Numbered from the stretch's first letter, positions 1-8,888 are shown. The stretch is DNA of 64,000 nt from Lachnospiraceae bacterium (GCA_910576335.1 CAJTIU010000014.1:62001-126000); one strand, 5' to 3'. A program made the numbers and translations. Notes: generated from the letters alone by a model not told the origin.

Positions 1-96
1 GCCTACGCGGATCTCTGCCGGATAATCTGCTTTTTCTTCTCCACCAATCTGTGCAAAGAACTGATTGATGTAATGAACAACTTTTAATTTAGCCAT
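1..96 (-). CDS. grdB: Glycine reductase component B, gamma subunit GrdB (N-terminal fragment)
   Basis: Only the first 32 codons are in the window; the gene continues past base 1. The visible start (MAKLKVVHYINQFF, then GGEEKAD) matches the N-terminus of GrdB, which forms protein B of glycine reductase together with processed GrdE and normally carries an in-frame UGA selenocysteine further on; that codon is outside this window. The ATG at 94-96 follows a GGGAGG ribosome binding site, and the gene starts 17 bases after the grdE stop, so the two are surely co-transcribed. The identity rests on a short match plus the neighbouring grdE. Confidence 0.85.
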   Translation of the reverse strand, partial: MAKLKVVHYINQFFAQIGGEEKADYPAEIRVG

Positions 97-113
97 GTTC
101 TTATCCTCCCTTC

Positions 114-1394
114 CTATCTTGCACTCAGCTTGTTGAAACCAGTCTCATTTGTTGCACCTGTAAGTACCTGGAGCTCAACCTCAAGAGATCCGTCCTCGCG
201 GAGTGTCTCCTCACTTGCACCTGCAATCTTTGTTACATAATCTAAAGTTCCAATTACCTTGTCAAGTTTTGGCAGGATAATTACCTGGTTCGCATTACCG
301 CCTGTTACTACTGCGTCAGCAGCCGGGTCAGAGTCAGCCAGTGACTGGGACTTTCCGTCACGTCCTGCATACTCATCTGTAATAATAACAGTCTTAACGC
401 CCTCAGCCTCAATCTTCTTGCAGTTCATAATCAAGTCTGTATCCGGGTTACCGAAACCTTCCTGAGATACGATAACACCGTCAAGGTCTAACATCTTGCA
501 AATCTTTGCTGTCCAGTCAGAGGAACGCTGCTTGTCCGCAAGATATACATTCTCATTTGTAATGATGTGGCATACAAAGTTGAATGTCTTTCCGTGCTGC
601 TCGAACATATCGTGAACAACCGGGTTATTGAGATGTACATAGGTCGGGTTCTTATCACATGCGGATACACAGTTACCAGACACAATAGCGCCGTCCATAA
701 TCTCGGTAGGACTCATGATTGTAGGAACGATCTTCTTTGCATCCACGCCGTATACATAGGTATCATGAAGAAGTCCCTGGCTCTGGAGCATCTGTACATA
801 TGCAACTCTCGGAAGGTTCGGGTATTTCTCCATGCCCTCTTTAATCGTACATGTCTCATATACCTTCGTTTCATCCGGAGTAAGCTCACGTGCCAGTTCT
901 CCAAGATATACTGCAACTCTGAAGCCTGCAAAACGAACAGCCTTCTCATAGTCATGCTGCTTGATGCCGTCTACCGGCTCGCATACCATAACCAGATTCA
1001 GAGTCTTGGAAAACGGCGTGTAATCAGCGCCAGGACCTGTCATATCAATGATACCTTCCTGGAATCCCACGATCTTACCGGCTGTAACTACTGCCATTCC
1101 CTTCAGGGCGTATGTTTTTCCTTCACCAACAGTGTCTACCTTAGCGATTACGCCCGGGAAGATTCCTCCTCTTCCTTCTACCTTAACTCTTGGTTCAATG
1201 ACGTCCTTAACCGGCGTAATCCTTACAGACTCACCTGGCTTTGCAATATCGAATGATACGCTCTTAATCTTTTCATCCTCAAGAACAACTGCCTTTACGG
1301 CCTCTTCAGATACATAAAGGATACCGTCTTCAATCTTAGACTCAGCCGCAAACTGAATATCCTTAATGTAAATGTGTCCCATTTCTAATTTCAC
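114..1394 (-). CDS. grdE: Glycine/sarcosine/betaine reductase component B proprotein GrdE
   Basis: This 426-residue protein is the proprotein of the substrate-binding protein B of glycine reductase, which makes acetyl phosphate and ammonia from glycine in Stickland fermentation. In this family the chain is cleaved at an internal Cys to give two subunits, the new N-terminus becoming the pyruvoyl/carbonyl group that binds glycine. Here the site lies in DGAIVSGNCVSACDKNP, with Cys at residue 242, the position known in the Clostridium sticklandii protein. Length is normal. The start is GTG, nine bases after AGGAGG. It lies between grdX and grdB. Sarcosine (GrdG) and betaine (GrdI) homologues are similar, but the glycine riboswitch upstream favours the glycine enzyme. 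Confidence 0.93.
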   Translation of the reverse strand: MKLEMGHIYIKDIQFAAESKIEDGILYVSEEAVKAVVLEDEKIKSVSFDIAKPGESVRITPVKDVIEPRVKVEGRGGIFPGVIAKVDTVGEGKTYALKGMAVVTAGKIVGFQEGIIDMTGPGADYTPFSKTLNLVMVCEPVDGIKQHDYEKAVRFAGFRVAVYLGELARELTPDETKVYETCTIKEGMEKYPNLPRVAYVQMLQSQGLLHDTYVYGVDAKKIVPTIMSPTEIMDGAIVSGNCVSACDKNPTYVHLNNPVVHDMFEQHGKTFNFVCHIITNENVYLADKQRSSDWTAKICKMLDLDGVIVSQEGFGNPDTDLIMNCKKIEAEGVKTVIITDEYAGRDGKSQSLADSDPAADAVVTGGNANQVIILPKLDKVIGTLDYVTKIAGASEETLREDGSLEVELQVLTGATNETGFNKLSAR

Positions 1395-1462
1395 TTTTGG
1401 TTCCCTCCTTAAAATATTGATATTATTGTTTAAAGCTGCAACGCTTTTACAACCCCAATGAC

Positions 1463-1846
1463 CTACCCTGCATCTGCCGATGCAATTCCGCTTTCTAACA
1501 AGGTCCAGTCAATCAAGCGAAAATCCTCATACACCTCAGGCTTGTACCGGTCAGACTTAAATACAAACTTTCGGCACGCTTGTATAGCATTCTCAATGAT
1601 TGCAAGCGACCCTTCGTCTATCTCCCCCTTTCCCTTTGAAATCATCACCGATTTGTACGGCGTCTCATTCGGCTTCACACTTCCTGATAAAGGGTGTGAT
1701 AGTAACCGGTGACCTTCATGAATTCTGTCTCTGACTTCCTTCAATACATCTTCATAAGATATATCCTTGTAAATGATTGTATGACTTTCGCCAAGCTTCT
1801 CCCGGATCAACGGATTGTTCGTTATTATCATGTATTCTTTTTCCAT
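1463..1846 (-). CDS. grdX: GrdX family protein
   Basis: This is a 127-residue soluble protein of the GrdX family, a small conserved protein of unknown biochemical role found at the head of glycine reductase operons. The sequence opens with MEKEYMIITNNPLIREK and shows no membrane segment or signal peptide. It is the first gene after the glycine riboswitch and terminator, 68 bases before grdE. In Clostridium sticklandii and C. difficile thioredoxin reductase and thioredoxin genes lie between grdX and grdE; they are absent here. The ATG at 1846 has an AAGGATGG-like ribosome binding site. Confidence 0.85.
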   Translation of the reverse strand: MEKEYMIITNNPLIREKLGESHTIIYKDISYEDVLKEVRDRIHEGHRLLSHPLSGSVKPNETPYKSVMISKGKGEIDEGSLAIIENAIQACRKFVFKSDRYKPEVYEDFRLIDWTLLESGIASADAG

Positions 1847-1875
1847 TGCTTATCCATCCTTTCCAGTGATTCGGC

Positions 1876-1918
1876 AAAAAAAGAAGGACGATGCAAATAG
1901 AAATGTGCTATCGTCCTT
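1876..1918 (-). terminator. Intrinsic terminator in the grd leader
   Basis: The arms 1884-1892 and 1910-1918 (AAGGACGAT and its complement) form a perfect 9-bp stem with a 17-base loop. Read on the minus strand, it is followed by a T-rich run (CTTTTTTT). It lies downstream of the glycine aptamer and upstream of grdX, so it is the likely expression platform: glycine binding should prevent termination and turn the catabolic operon on. Confidence 0.75.
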
Positions 1919-1983
1919 TCTGTCTTTTGTCTTGACTGCTTCGCAGCATACTGTCATCGCAACACAAGATCCAGAATATAGTC

Positions 1984-2090
1984 CTTTTCCCAGTCCTTTT
2001 GCCTGAAAGTTTCGCCTTGCAGGTGTCCACCCTGCCTGCCAGGTTTGCCTCTTCGGCGGCTAATCAGATAGCTCTCTCTTAGGAAAAATC
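1984..2090 (-). ncRNA. Glycine riboswitch, single aptamer
   Basis: Read on the minus strand, the stretch contains the hallmark blocks of the glycine aptamer in order: AAGAGAGAG near 2080, GCCGCCGAAGAGGCAAACC near 2055-2040, and AACTTTCAGGCAAAAGGAC near 2010-1992. The flanks 2084-2090 (TTTTTCC) and 1985-1991 (GGGAAAA) can pair to close the structure. I see only one full aptamer, not the usual tandem pair; a short hairpin-rich stretch downstream may stand in for the second. It sits about 140 bases before grdX, within the transcript starting near 2142. Confidence 0.85.
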
Positions 2091-2148
2091 ATCCCATTGT
2101 TCACTTGTTATTCATAGATACAACGAATATATTTCATTGCCTATATCT

Positions 2149-2177
2149 ATAGTAACTTATTGTTAAAATTTTTGCAA
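2149..2177 (-). promoter_or_regulatory. Sigma-A-type promoter of the grd operon
   Basis: On the minus strand there is TTGCAA (2177-2172), a 17-base spacer and TACTAT (2154-2149). The predicted start near 2142 places the glycine riboswitch in the 5' leader. Spacing is ideal and both boxes are good but not perfect matches. Confidence 0.55.
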
Positions 2178-2249
2178 CCCTTTCAGTCAATTTTATTTTT
2201 TTTAGTCATATTACACAAACAGGATTGCGATTTTTTATGTATTTTTTCC

Positions 2250-3641
2250 TTATTTTCCCTTCTTTTTGAAATTTTGGAAATAGTCGTCATGCACTTTCTT
2301 AATCATCCCGGTAAGAGCGAACAGAGCAAGAATATTCGGGATAACCATCAGTGAGTTAAAAGTATCCTGCATCGTCCACACAAGCTCTACCTCTGCAAGG
2401 GAACCAAGGAACACGCATACCGCCACAATGACTGAATAAATCTTCACAGCCTTCACGCCAAACAGATATTTAATATTTGCCTGGCCGAAGAAGTACCATC
2501 CCAGGATCGTAGAGAATGCGAAGAAGAACATACAGATCGCAATAAAGACATCTCCTCCTTTTCCATACAATGTTGAGAATGCATGCTGGCTAAGTGCTGC
2601 TCCCGTTAATGGTTTCTGTGTTGCTGGATCTATCCACGAAATAGAATGTGTTGTAATAATGACAAGTGCAGTAAGATTAAGGATAACGAATGTATCAATA
2701 AATACACCAATCATTGCCACAAATCCCTGCTCTACCGGGTGATTCACCTTCGCAACCGCATGTGCGTGAGGCGTAGAACCCATACCTGCTTCATTAGAGA
2801 ACAGTCCGCGTGCAACACCCTTCGTAAGTGCAAGCTTAATGGTTGCGCCTGCCGCGCCGCCGACAATTGAAGAAGGTGCAAATGCCCCAACAACAATTGC
2901 ATGAAGCGCATACGGAATCTCCTTAGCATTAAACAGAATAACAATTAATGATCCAATGATATAGAACGCCGCCATAATCGGAACGATCAGCTCCGTAATC
3001 TTTGCAATACGTCCCGTACCGCCCAGGAATACAAACAGTGCAAGCACAGCCAGGATGATACCCATAATCCACTGCGGTAAACCAAATGCCGTATTAAATG
3101 CTGCTGCGATGGAGTTGGACTGTACGGCATTTCCCATGAAGCCAAGCGCCAGTGTAATGAGAACCGCAAAGATACCTGCAAGCACCTTGCCAAAGGTTCC
3201 ACTGAACGCTGCACGGATATAATACACAGGACCACCTGTTACTTCGCCGTCATCGCCCACCTTTTTATACTTCTGCGCCATAATCGCCTCTGCATAGATG
3301 GTTGCCATTCCAAGGAATGCTGCAATCCACATCCAGAAGATTGCCCCTGGACCGCCGATTGCAAGCGCGGTTGCTGCTCCGGCAATATTACCGGTACCTA
3401 CCTGGGCCGCGATCGCAGTTGCAAGAGCCTGAAAGGAAGACATACCGTCTGCTCCCGCCTTGTCGCCCTTCTTGAACATTCCGCCAAAGGTTCTGCGCAT
3501 TCCTTCTCCAAAACCCTTCACCTGAATAAATCCCAGCTTTACTGTGAACCAGATGCCGCCGCCAAGAAGCGCGGCGATCAGAATATAGTTCGACAGATAA
3601 CTGCCCAATGTTGAGAAAATATCATTCAACATTTTTTCCAT
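2250..3641 (-). CDS. Sodium:alanine/glycine symporter (AGCS family)
   Basis: A 463-residue, highly hydrophobic protein of the alanine-or-glycine:cation symporter family. The conserved family segments are present, including FQALATAIAAQVGTGNIAGA near residue 70 and GLFSNEAGMGSTPHAHA near residue 290. It imports small neutral amino acids with sodium. Lying just upstream of the riboswitch-controlled glycine reductase genes on the same strand, it probably feeds glycine or alanine to Stickland fermentation; it has its own promoter and no riboswitch of its own. I start it at the ATG at 3641 (AAGGAGG eight bases upstream), not at the TTG two codons earlier, which lies too close to the ribosome binding site. 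Confidence 0.93.
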   Translation of the reverse strand: MEKMLNDIFSTLGSYLSNYILIAALLGGGIWFTVKLGFIQVKGFGEGMRRTFGGMFKKGDKAGADGMSSFQALATAIAAQVGTGNIAGAATALAIGGPGAIFWMWIAAFLGMATIYAEAIMAQKYKKVGDDGEVTGGPVYYIRAAFSGTFGKVLAGIFAVLITLALGFMGNAVQSNSIAAAFNTAFGLPQWIMGIILAVLALFVFLGGTGRIAKITELIVPIMAAFYIIGSLIVILFNAKEIPYALHAIVVGAFAPSSIVGGAAGATIKLALTKGVARGLFSNEAGMGSTPHAHAVAKVNHPVEQGFVAMIGVFIDTFVILNLTALVIITTHSISWIDPATQKPLTGAALSQHAFSTLYGKGGDVFIAICMFFFAFSTILGWYFFGQANIKYLFGVKAVKIYSVIVAVCVFLGSLAEVELVWTMQDTFNSLMVIPNILALFALTGMIKKVHDDYFQNFKKKGK

Positions 3642-3720
3642 TGCCAATTCCTCCTTTTTCTCTCATTAAAGATATACTATAGATACTCCAGATAATTATT
3701 TAACATTATCTAGTATCTCT

Positions 3721-3749
3721 ATATTATAACATTTCACAAAATTTTGCAA
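3721..3749 (-). promoter_or_regulatory. Promoter of the sodium:amino-acid symporter gene
   Basis: On the minus strand there is TTGCAA (3749-3744), a 17-base spacer and TAATAT (3726-3721). The leader to the ATG at 3641 is about 75 bases and ends in AAGGAGG. Confidence 0.6.
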
Positions 3750-3775
3750 CAAATTTCTTCTTTTTTATCTTTTTT

Positions 3776-3839
3776 TGAAAAAATAATGTCACTTTCAAAC
3801 AGGTCTGTGCGTTCACTGCACAGACCTGTTTGAAAGTGA
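3776..3839 (-). terminator. Strong intrinsic terminator after purB
   Basis: Perfect 22-bp arms at 3789-3810 and 3818-3839 (core AAACAGGTCTGTGC) enclose a 7-base loop. On the minus strand the hairpin is followed by CATTATTTTTTC. It lies 20 bases beyond the purB stop and upstream of the symporter promoter, so it separates the two transcripts. Confidence 0.8.
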
Positions 3840-3859
3840 TTCAGGAGACCGGCAGTCAC

Positions 3860-5296
3860 TTATACGTGAATCTGGGCAGTCACACCTAAAAGATCCTCAT
3901 TTTGTTTTAACGCCGGTTCTATAACCTCCTTCAGAAACGCTTCCACCTGCAGAGGCGCGCGGCCTACATATTTCGCCGGATCCATCGCTTTCTTCAACTC
4001 CTCTTCGTTCAGTCCGAACGCCGGATCTGCTGCGATCAGCTCAAGGAGATTATTATCAAGCCCCTTTTCCTTTACATTCCTTCCCGCCTCCATAGAAAGC
4101 CTGCGGATTTTTTCATGAAGCTCCTGACGGTCTCCGCCCGCCTTCACTGCATCCATCATAATATTTTCAGTGGCCATAAAAGGAAGCTCACTCATAAGTC
4201 TCTTTTCAATGACCTTCGGATATACTACAAGCCCGTCCACCACGTTCAGACATAGATCCAGAATTCCGTCAACAGCAAGGAATCCCTCCGGCACGCTGAG
4301 ACGTTTGTTTGCCGAATCATCCAGGGTCCTCTCAAACCACTGGGCAGCAGAGGTCACAGCCGGATTGAGGGCGTCAATCATTACATATCTTGACAGAGAT
4401 GCAATTCTCTCACTTCTCATTGGGTTCCTCTTATATGCCATGGCTGAAGAGCCAATCTGGCTCTTTTCGAAGGGTTCTTCCACTTCCTTTAAATGCTGCA
4501 GAAGCCGGATATCATTGGAAAACTTATGAGCGCTTGCAGCGATTCCGGCAAGAACATTGAGCACCCTTGTGTCCACCTTACGCGAATAGGTCTGCCCGGA
4601 TACCGGATAACAGGCCTCAAATCCCATCTTCTTTGCGATCATGGGGTCAATCCGGTCGATCTTCTCCTGATCCCCGTCAAACAGTTCAAGGAAACTTGCC
4701 TGGGTTCCGGTTGTTCCCTTGGAGCCAAGAAGCTTAAGGCTCCCCCGCACATAGTCAAGGTCCTCCAGGTCCATCAGAAATTCCTGCATCCAGAGTGTGG
4801 CGCGCTTCCCTACCGTCGTGGGCTGTGCCGGTTGGAAATGGGTAAATGCAAGAGTCGGCTGGCTCTTATATTCATCTGCAAACTTCGAAAGTTCCGCGAG
4901 CACATTGACCAGCTTTTTCTTCACAAGGTCAAGAGCCTCTGCCATAATAATCAGGTCTGTATTGTCCCCCACATAACAGGAAGTTGCCCCGAGATGGATG
5001 ATTCCCTTCGCCTTCGGACACTGCTGCCCGTACGCATACACATGGGACATAACATCATGGCGCACCTGCTTTTCCCTCTCCTTTGCCACTTCATAGTTAA
5101 TATCCTCTGCATGGCTTTTCATCTCCTCGATCTGCTCATCCGTAATCGGAAGTCCCAACTCTTTTTCCGTCTCTGCCAATGCAATCCACAGCCTTCTCCA
5201 TGTACAAAACTTTTTGTCCGGCGAAAAAATGTACTGCATCTCCTTCCCCGCATACCGTTCTGAAAGCGGGCTAACATATCTGTCGTTTTCCATCAT
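3860..5296 (-). CDS. purB: Adenylosuccinate lyase
   Basis: This 478-residue enzyme of the fumarase/aspartase superfamily cleaves SAICAR to AICAR and adenylosuccinate to AMP in purine synthesis. The superfamily signature is visible as IGSSAMAYKRNPMRSE near residue 285, with the HLGATS segment near residue 102 and THFQPAQPTT near residue 152. It is full length for the family. Two adjacent ATG codons (5296 and 5293) follow a GGGAGG site; I use the first. It lies 80 bases downstream of purF on the same strand, so co-transcription is likely. A strong terminator follows. Confidence 0.95.
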   Translation of the reverse strand: MMENDRYVSPLSERYAGKEMQYIFSPDKKFCTWRRLWIALAETEKELGLPITDEQIEEMKSHAEDINYEVAKEREKQVRHDVMSHVYAYGQQCPKAKGIIHLGATSCYVGDNTDLIIMAEALDLVKKKLVNVLAELSKFADEYKSQPTLAFTHFQPAQPTTVGKRATLWMQEFLMDLEDLDYVRGSLKLLGSKGTTGTQASFLELFDGDQEKIDRIDPMIAKKMGFEACYPVSGQTYSRKVDTRVLNVLAGIAASAHKFSNDIRLLQHLKEVEEPFEKSQIGSSAMAYKRNPMRSERIASLSRYVMIDALNPAVTSAAQWFERTLDDSANKRLSVPEGFLAVDGILDLCLNVVDGLVVYPKVIEKRLMSELPFMATENIMMDAVKAGGDRQELHEKIRRLSMEAGRNVKEKGLDNNLLELIAADPAFGLNEEELKKAMDPAKYVGRAPLQVEAFLKEVIEPALKQNEDLLGVTAQIHV

Positions 5297-5338
5297 TTTT
5301 CTTCCTCCCTCTTGTTTTCATTCTAACTGCACTACTAT

Positions 5339-5368
5339 TTAACAGTGCATGACTCTTTGACGCCAGTA
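5339..5368 (-). repeat. Partial copy of the TGATAC/GTCAAA repeat family
   Basis: On the minus strand, GTGATACTGGCGTCAAAGAG followed by TCATGC matches the border of the larger element at 49028-49233 and of the copies at 26312-26367 and 33676-33731. It fills most of the purF-purB gap. Its function is unknown. Confidence 0.5.
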
Positions 5369-5376
5369 TCACTCCA

Positions 5377-6801
5377 TTATTCAAATGCGTGGGAAACATC
5401 CTTTCCCGGAACCTTCATGGGGTAATTCCCTGTAAAGCATGCATCACAGTACCCAAGGCTTCCCACCATTTTTTTTAGCTTCCCTGTCTCCATATATCCA
5501 AGGGAATCTGCCCCGATCATCTCACGGATCTGCTCCGGAGTATGGGAATGGGCAATCAGCTGCTCATTCGAAGGCACATCCGTACCAAAATAGCAGGGAT
5601 GCAGAAACGGCGGGGAACTGATTCTCACATGCACCTCCAGGGCGCCTGCCTTCTTAAGCATCTTAATGATATTGGCACAGGTCGTTCCCCGGACGATAGA
5701 ATCATCCACCATCACGATCCGCCTTCCCCTTACCACCTCTTCGATCACATTCAGCTTAATCTTCACGCTGCTTTCACGCTGGCTCTGCTTCGGTTTTATA
5801 AAGGTCCGTCCCACATAGCTGTTTTTATGAAACGCCATTCCATAGGGAATCCCTGACTGTTCCGAATAGCCCTTTGCAGCCACAAGCCCGGAATCAGGCA
5901 CTCCCACCACCAGGTCTGCATCCACCGGATAGGACTGCGCCAGCGCCTTTCCGGCGGTAATACGTGCATGATAGACTTGAACTCCGTCCAGCACACTGTC
6001 ATTTCTGGCAAAATAGATATACTCAAAAATACACCTCGCCTGTTTTTCCCGCTGTATCCCCATGGTCTGATCCGAATGAAACCCATCTTTTGTAATGCTT
6101 ACAATCTCTCCCGGCTCCACATCCCTGACAAAATCCGCATCCACTGCCGCCAGCGCACAGCTCTCAGAAGCCAGAAACCATGTATTGTCCCGCTTTCCGA
6201 TACACAGAGGCTTAAGGCCAAAAGGATCCCTGGCTCCTATCAGCTTACGCGGAGAGCTTATAACCAGCGCATATCCTCCTTCCAGCTTCTTCATGGCATT
6301 CTTCACCGCATCCTCTGCCTTTTTCACCTTCAGCCGCTCTCTTGCAATATGATAGGCAAGCACTTCCGAATCAATCGTTGTCTGGAATATGGCGCCTGTA
6401 TACTCAAGCTCCCTGCGCAGTTCCACTGCATTGGTCAGGTTCCCGTTGTGGGCAATGATCAGCGTTCCTTTTACATAATTCAGAACAAGAGGCATGGCAT
6501 TTTCCACCCTTGTGCCTCCCGCCGTAGAATACCGGACGTGCCCGACTCCAAGGTTTCCGGAGAGCTCCCCGAGATTCTCCTCATTAAACACCTCGTTCAC
6601 AAGCCCAAGGCCCTTTTTCGAGTATACCTTCCTCTCTCCGTCTGTGTCTGTCACCGCAATCCCACAGCTTTCCTGCCCCCGGTGCTGCAACGCAAAAAGC
6701 CCATAGTATACAGACGGCGCAACGTCGCCCCCGTCCATATCATAGGCTCCAAACACTCCACATTCCTCTCCCATGCCTGTTGTAATCTTATCATAATCCA
6801 T
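5377..6801 (-). CDS. purF: Amidophosphoribosyltransferase
   Basis: This is the first committed enzyme of purine synthesis, transferring glutamine amide nitrogen to PRPP. The start is the ATG at 6801, preceded by AAGGAGGAG, giving 474 residues. The open frame extends 34 codons further upstream but without an initiation signal. The N-terminal sequence ends its propeptide at ...GMGEE before Cys14, the catalytic nucleophile of the Ntn-type glutaminase domain. The PRPP site VMVDDSIVRGTT is in the C-terminal half. Such propeptide-bearing enzymes usually carry a 4Fe-4S cluster, as in Bacillus. It lies between the TPR gene and purB in a same-strand series. Confidence 0.95.
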   Translation of the reverse strand: MDYDKITTGMGEECGVFGAYDMDGGDVAPSVYYGLFALQHRGQESCGIAVTDTDGERKVYSKKGLGLVNEVFNEENLGELSGNLGVGHVRYSTAGGTRVENAMPLVLNYVKGTLIIAHNGNLTNAVELRRELEYTGAIFQTTIDSEVLAYHIARERLKVKKAEDAVKNAMKKLEGGYALVISSPRKLIGARDPFGLKPLCIGKRDNTWFLASESCALAAVDADFVRDVEPGEIVSITKDGFHSDQTMGIQREKQARCIFEYIYFARNDSVLDGVQVYHARITAGKALAQSYPVDADLVVGVPDSGLVAAKGYSEQSGIPYGMAFHKNSYVGRTFIKPKQSQRESSVKIKLNVIEEVVRGRRIVMVDDSIVRGTTCANIIKMLKKAGALEVHVRISSPPFLHPCYFGTDVPSNEQLIAHSHTPEQIREMIGADSLGYMETGKLKKMVGSLGYCDACFTGNYPMKVPGKDVSHAFE

Positions 6802-6871
6802 GAATGTAAGCTCCTCCTTAAATGAACTTTGAAAGTAGCTGCACAGCGTATTTACTGCGCCCTCTGGGGTT

Positions 6872-7630
6872 TTAAACCCTGTATTCCTTCTTCCATATAC
6901 CAAGCTGACTGTCCTTCACATCCATATCCACCTCTTTTTTTGCCTTTTCAATCTCCTCTCTGACAAGAGAGGAGACACTTAAAAATATAGGATTTCCGGA
7001 AAGCATCTTCACATATTCCTCCTCGGGCAGATACCTTTGGCAGCAATACAGATATGCCTTCAGCATATCCGGCCTCTCGCAGATATGATAAGCCTCCCGG
7101 TACATCGCCGCTGCTTCCTCATACAGGAACAGGCAGCCATAGGCAGTCCCGAGGCAGCCATAGATCCGCCCGTAAAATGTCCGGTCCACCGATTCATCCC
7201 ATTCTTTGTTAATCACAGACTGGTAGATTAATATGGCATCTGCATATTCTCCTGCCTTCAGAAGCGTATCTGCCTTATACTTCTCCTTCTCTACCTCCTT
7301 CTGATTCTGCAGCTGCTCCAACAGATTCTGTATTCTTGTTATCTCAAGAGGAGCATATATCACAGATCCCCTCAGTATGGTAAGTACGAACTCTGACAGA
7401 GGAGCGTTCTGATCCAGCTCCTTTCTCAGGGTTTCTGCCATCCCGTTCAGCCCAAGCTCATCCTGAAGCCAGTCACAAAGCCTCCGGTTCATGATCATAT
7501 GGTCAATCAGGTACAGATTATTACATATATAGTAACAAAGCTCTTCGATTGTATAGATTTTTACATGAACCCGTGATATCTCATATGGGCTTTTTGCCCT
7601 CTTTTTATGACATAGAATTAAACTGCCCAT
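6872..7630 (-). CDS. TPR-like helical protein, third gene of an uncharacterised cluster
   Basis: This is a 252-residue predicted cytosolic protein that I cannot assign to a characterised family. Residues about 25-100 look like a helical domain (TIEELCYYICNNLYLIDHMI); residues about 110-200 read as TPR-like repeats (ADTLLKAGEYADAILIYQSV and GTAYGCLFLYEEAAAMYREA). There is no signal peptide or membrane segment. Its ATG overlaps the last 26 bases of the upstream gene, whose coding sequence supplies the AGGAGG site five bases away, so translation is coupled. It lies 70 bases upstream of purF. Together with the next two genes it appears to form a unit; an assembly or adaptor role is inference only. 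Confidence 0.75.
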   Translation of the reverse strand: MGSLILCHKKRAKSPYEISRVHVKIYTIEELCYYICNNLYLIDHMIMNRRLCDWLQDELGLNGMAETLRKELDQNAPLSEFVLTILRGSVIYAPLEITRIQNLLEQLQNQKEVEKEKYKADTLLKAGEYADAILIYQSVINKEWDESVDRTFYGRIYGCLGTAYGCLFLYEEAAAMYREAYHICERPDMLKAYLYCCQRYLPEEEYVKMLSGNPIFLSVSSLVREEIEKAKKEVDMDVKDSQLGIWKKEYRV

Positions 7631-8888
7631 TAGTTCCTCCTAAGCTGATCACCTTTTCCACCTGGAAATCTGTCGCCGGGAAAAATCCCCCGAACCCGAT
7701 ATCCTTAAATGTAAGCCTGCATGTCCTCTCATCAAGAAACAGCACCTCCACCTGAAGCCGGAGGGAATAATCTCTCCGGTCCGGCATTCCTTCCAGTGAA
7801 ATCTTTTCCACTGTCATCTCCTCGCCGCTTAAGGATTCGATCAGAATCTCAATATCAGAGGTGTCCTCAAGAAGAACTTCCCACTGTCCGTCAGCCTCGT
7901 ACCAGTGCTCTCCCCAGGACACAATCGGATACCAGCCCTCCTGTCCGTTTACACGCATCCTGAGCGCAATCCGGTCCATAAGCATACTCTCATCAAGATA
8001 AGTTGGTCCCTCCTCCTTTAATGATGTCTTACGGATGGATGTGTAGCATGCCCCTTTACTATACAGATTATTTCCGAGAAATGCACGTCTTCCGTTACAG
8101 AGCACCTTCTGGGAATCGGGGTACCAGTGATTCTCAAATCCGTCACCAGTCAGATAAACCGATGATACAACCTTCTTTTCAAATACATTTTCAATCATTG
8201 CCTTAAAGCTTGCATCCGCATCCTTCGCCCGCTCCGCGCTGATAATGGGATAAAGCGCCTCAAGTTCCTTCATATGTGCATTCGCCACCTCGTCAACTGT
8301 GATAAAGGTTCCTGGTGCATGGCTCGCATCCACATTCAGCTTGCGCAGCATATATGCCTTAATCCTCTGATCATCGCAAAAAAACAGGGCGGATTCATAC
8401 TGCCACAGCTCCTTCGGCTGAAAGATCATATACTGGCAGAAGCTTTCCTTGTAATCCTGTACACAGATATTGGATTTCGAAATTCCGAGGTGATGTCCCA
8501 CGCCTTTGAGCATCTTCGACATATCAATATCTGTCTCTGGAGTCGTAAAGGTAATATACTCAATCTCCTCGAATTTTTCCAGGGAAAGTTCTACAAATTT
8601 GGCAAGAAGCCATACGGCATCATACACCTTTTCCCCGAGACGGAGCTTCTCTCTGTGTATTGCACGCTCAAAAAGATCTGAGACTGTGTGCCCAAGGCTG
8701 ACTGTCGCCAGCCTTTTCGCTTCCTTGCCGTAAATCCACCGTTCCTGGAAATACCCGATCACGAGAGGGATCTGATAATTGTCTGAGGAAACCTCTAATG
8801 TCTCCGGCTCATCCTTTGTTTCGTCATAAAAACTGATCTGGCAGTTTTTCTCATTCATGTCATAGCCCAGAATATGCCCCTTTTTCAT
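7605..8888 (-). CDS. Degenerate actin/Hsp70-fold protein (DUF5716-like), second gene of the cluster
   Basis: A 427-residue protein resembling the DUF5716 family of Lachnospiraceae. The start MKKGHILGYDMNEKNCQ followed by PLVIGYF and WIYGKEAK recalls the first phosphate loop and following strand of DnaK-type ATPases. ESALFFCDDQRIKAYML could be a second phosphate motif, and VYLTGDGFE with RAFLGNNLYSKGA resembles the adenosine site. The glycine/threonine residues normally needed in the phosphate loops are missing, so ATP hydrolysis is doubtful. The C-terminal 110 residues look like a separate beta-rich domain. It has GGAGGAGG before the ATG, lies 30 bases after the DUF5717-like gene and overlaps the TPR gene. 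Confidence 0.75.
   Translation of the reverse strand: MKKGHILGYDMNEKNCQISFYDETKDEPETLEVSSDNYQIPLVIGYFQERWIYGKEAKRLATVSLGHTVSDLFERAIHREKLRLGEKVYDAVWLLAKFVELSLEKFEEIEYITFTTPETDIDMSKMLKGVGHHLGISKSNICVQDYKESFCQYMIFQPKELWQYESALFFCDDQRIKAYMLRKLNVDASHAPGTFITVDEVANAHMKELEALYPIISAERAKDADASFKAMIENVFEKKVVSSVYLTGDGFENHWYPDSQKVLCNGRRAFLGNNLYSKGACYTSIRKTSLKEEGPTYLDESMLMDRIALRMRVNGQEGWYPIVSWGEHWYEADGQWEVLLEDTSDIEILIESLSGEEMTVEKISLEGMPDRRDYSLRLQVEVLFLDERTCRLTFKDIGFGGFFPATDFQVEKVISLGGTNGQFNSMS

Noticed and set aside
567-1256. A 229-codon frame on the plus strand opposite grdE
   Set aside because: It lies wholly antisense to a well-conserved gene, has no ribosome binding site and no recognisable family; it is a shadow frame.
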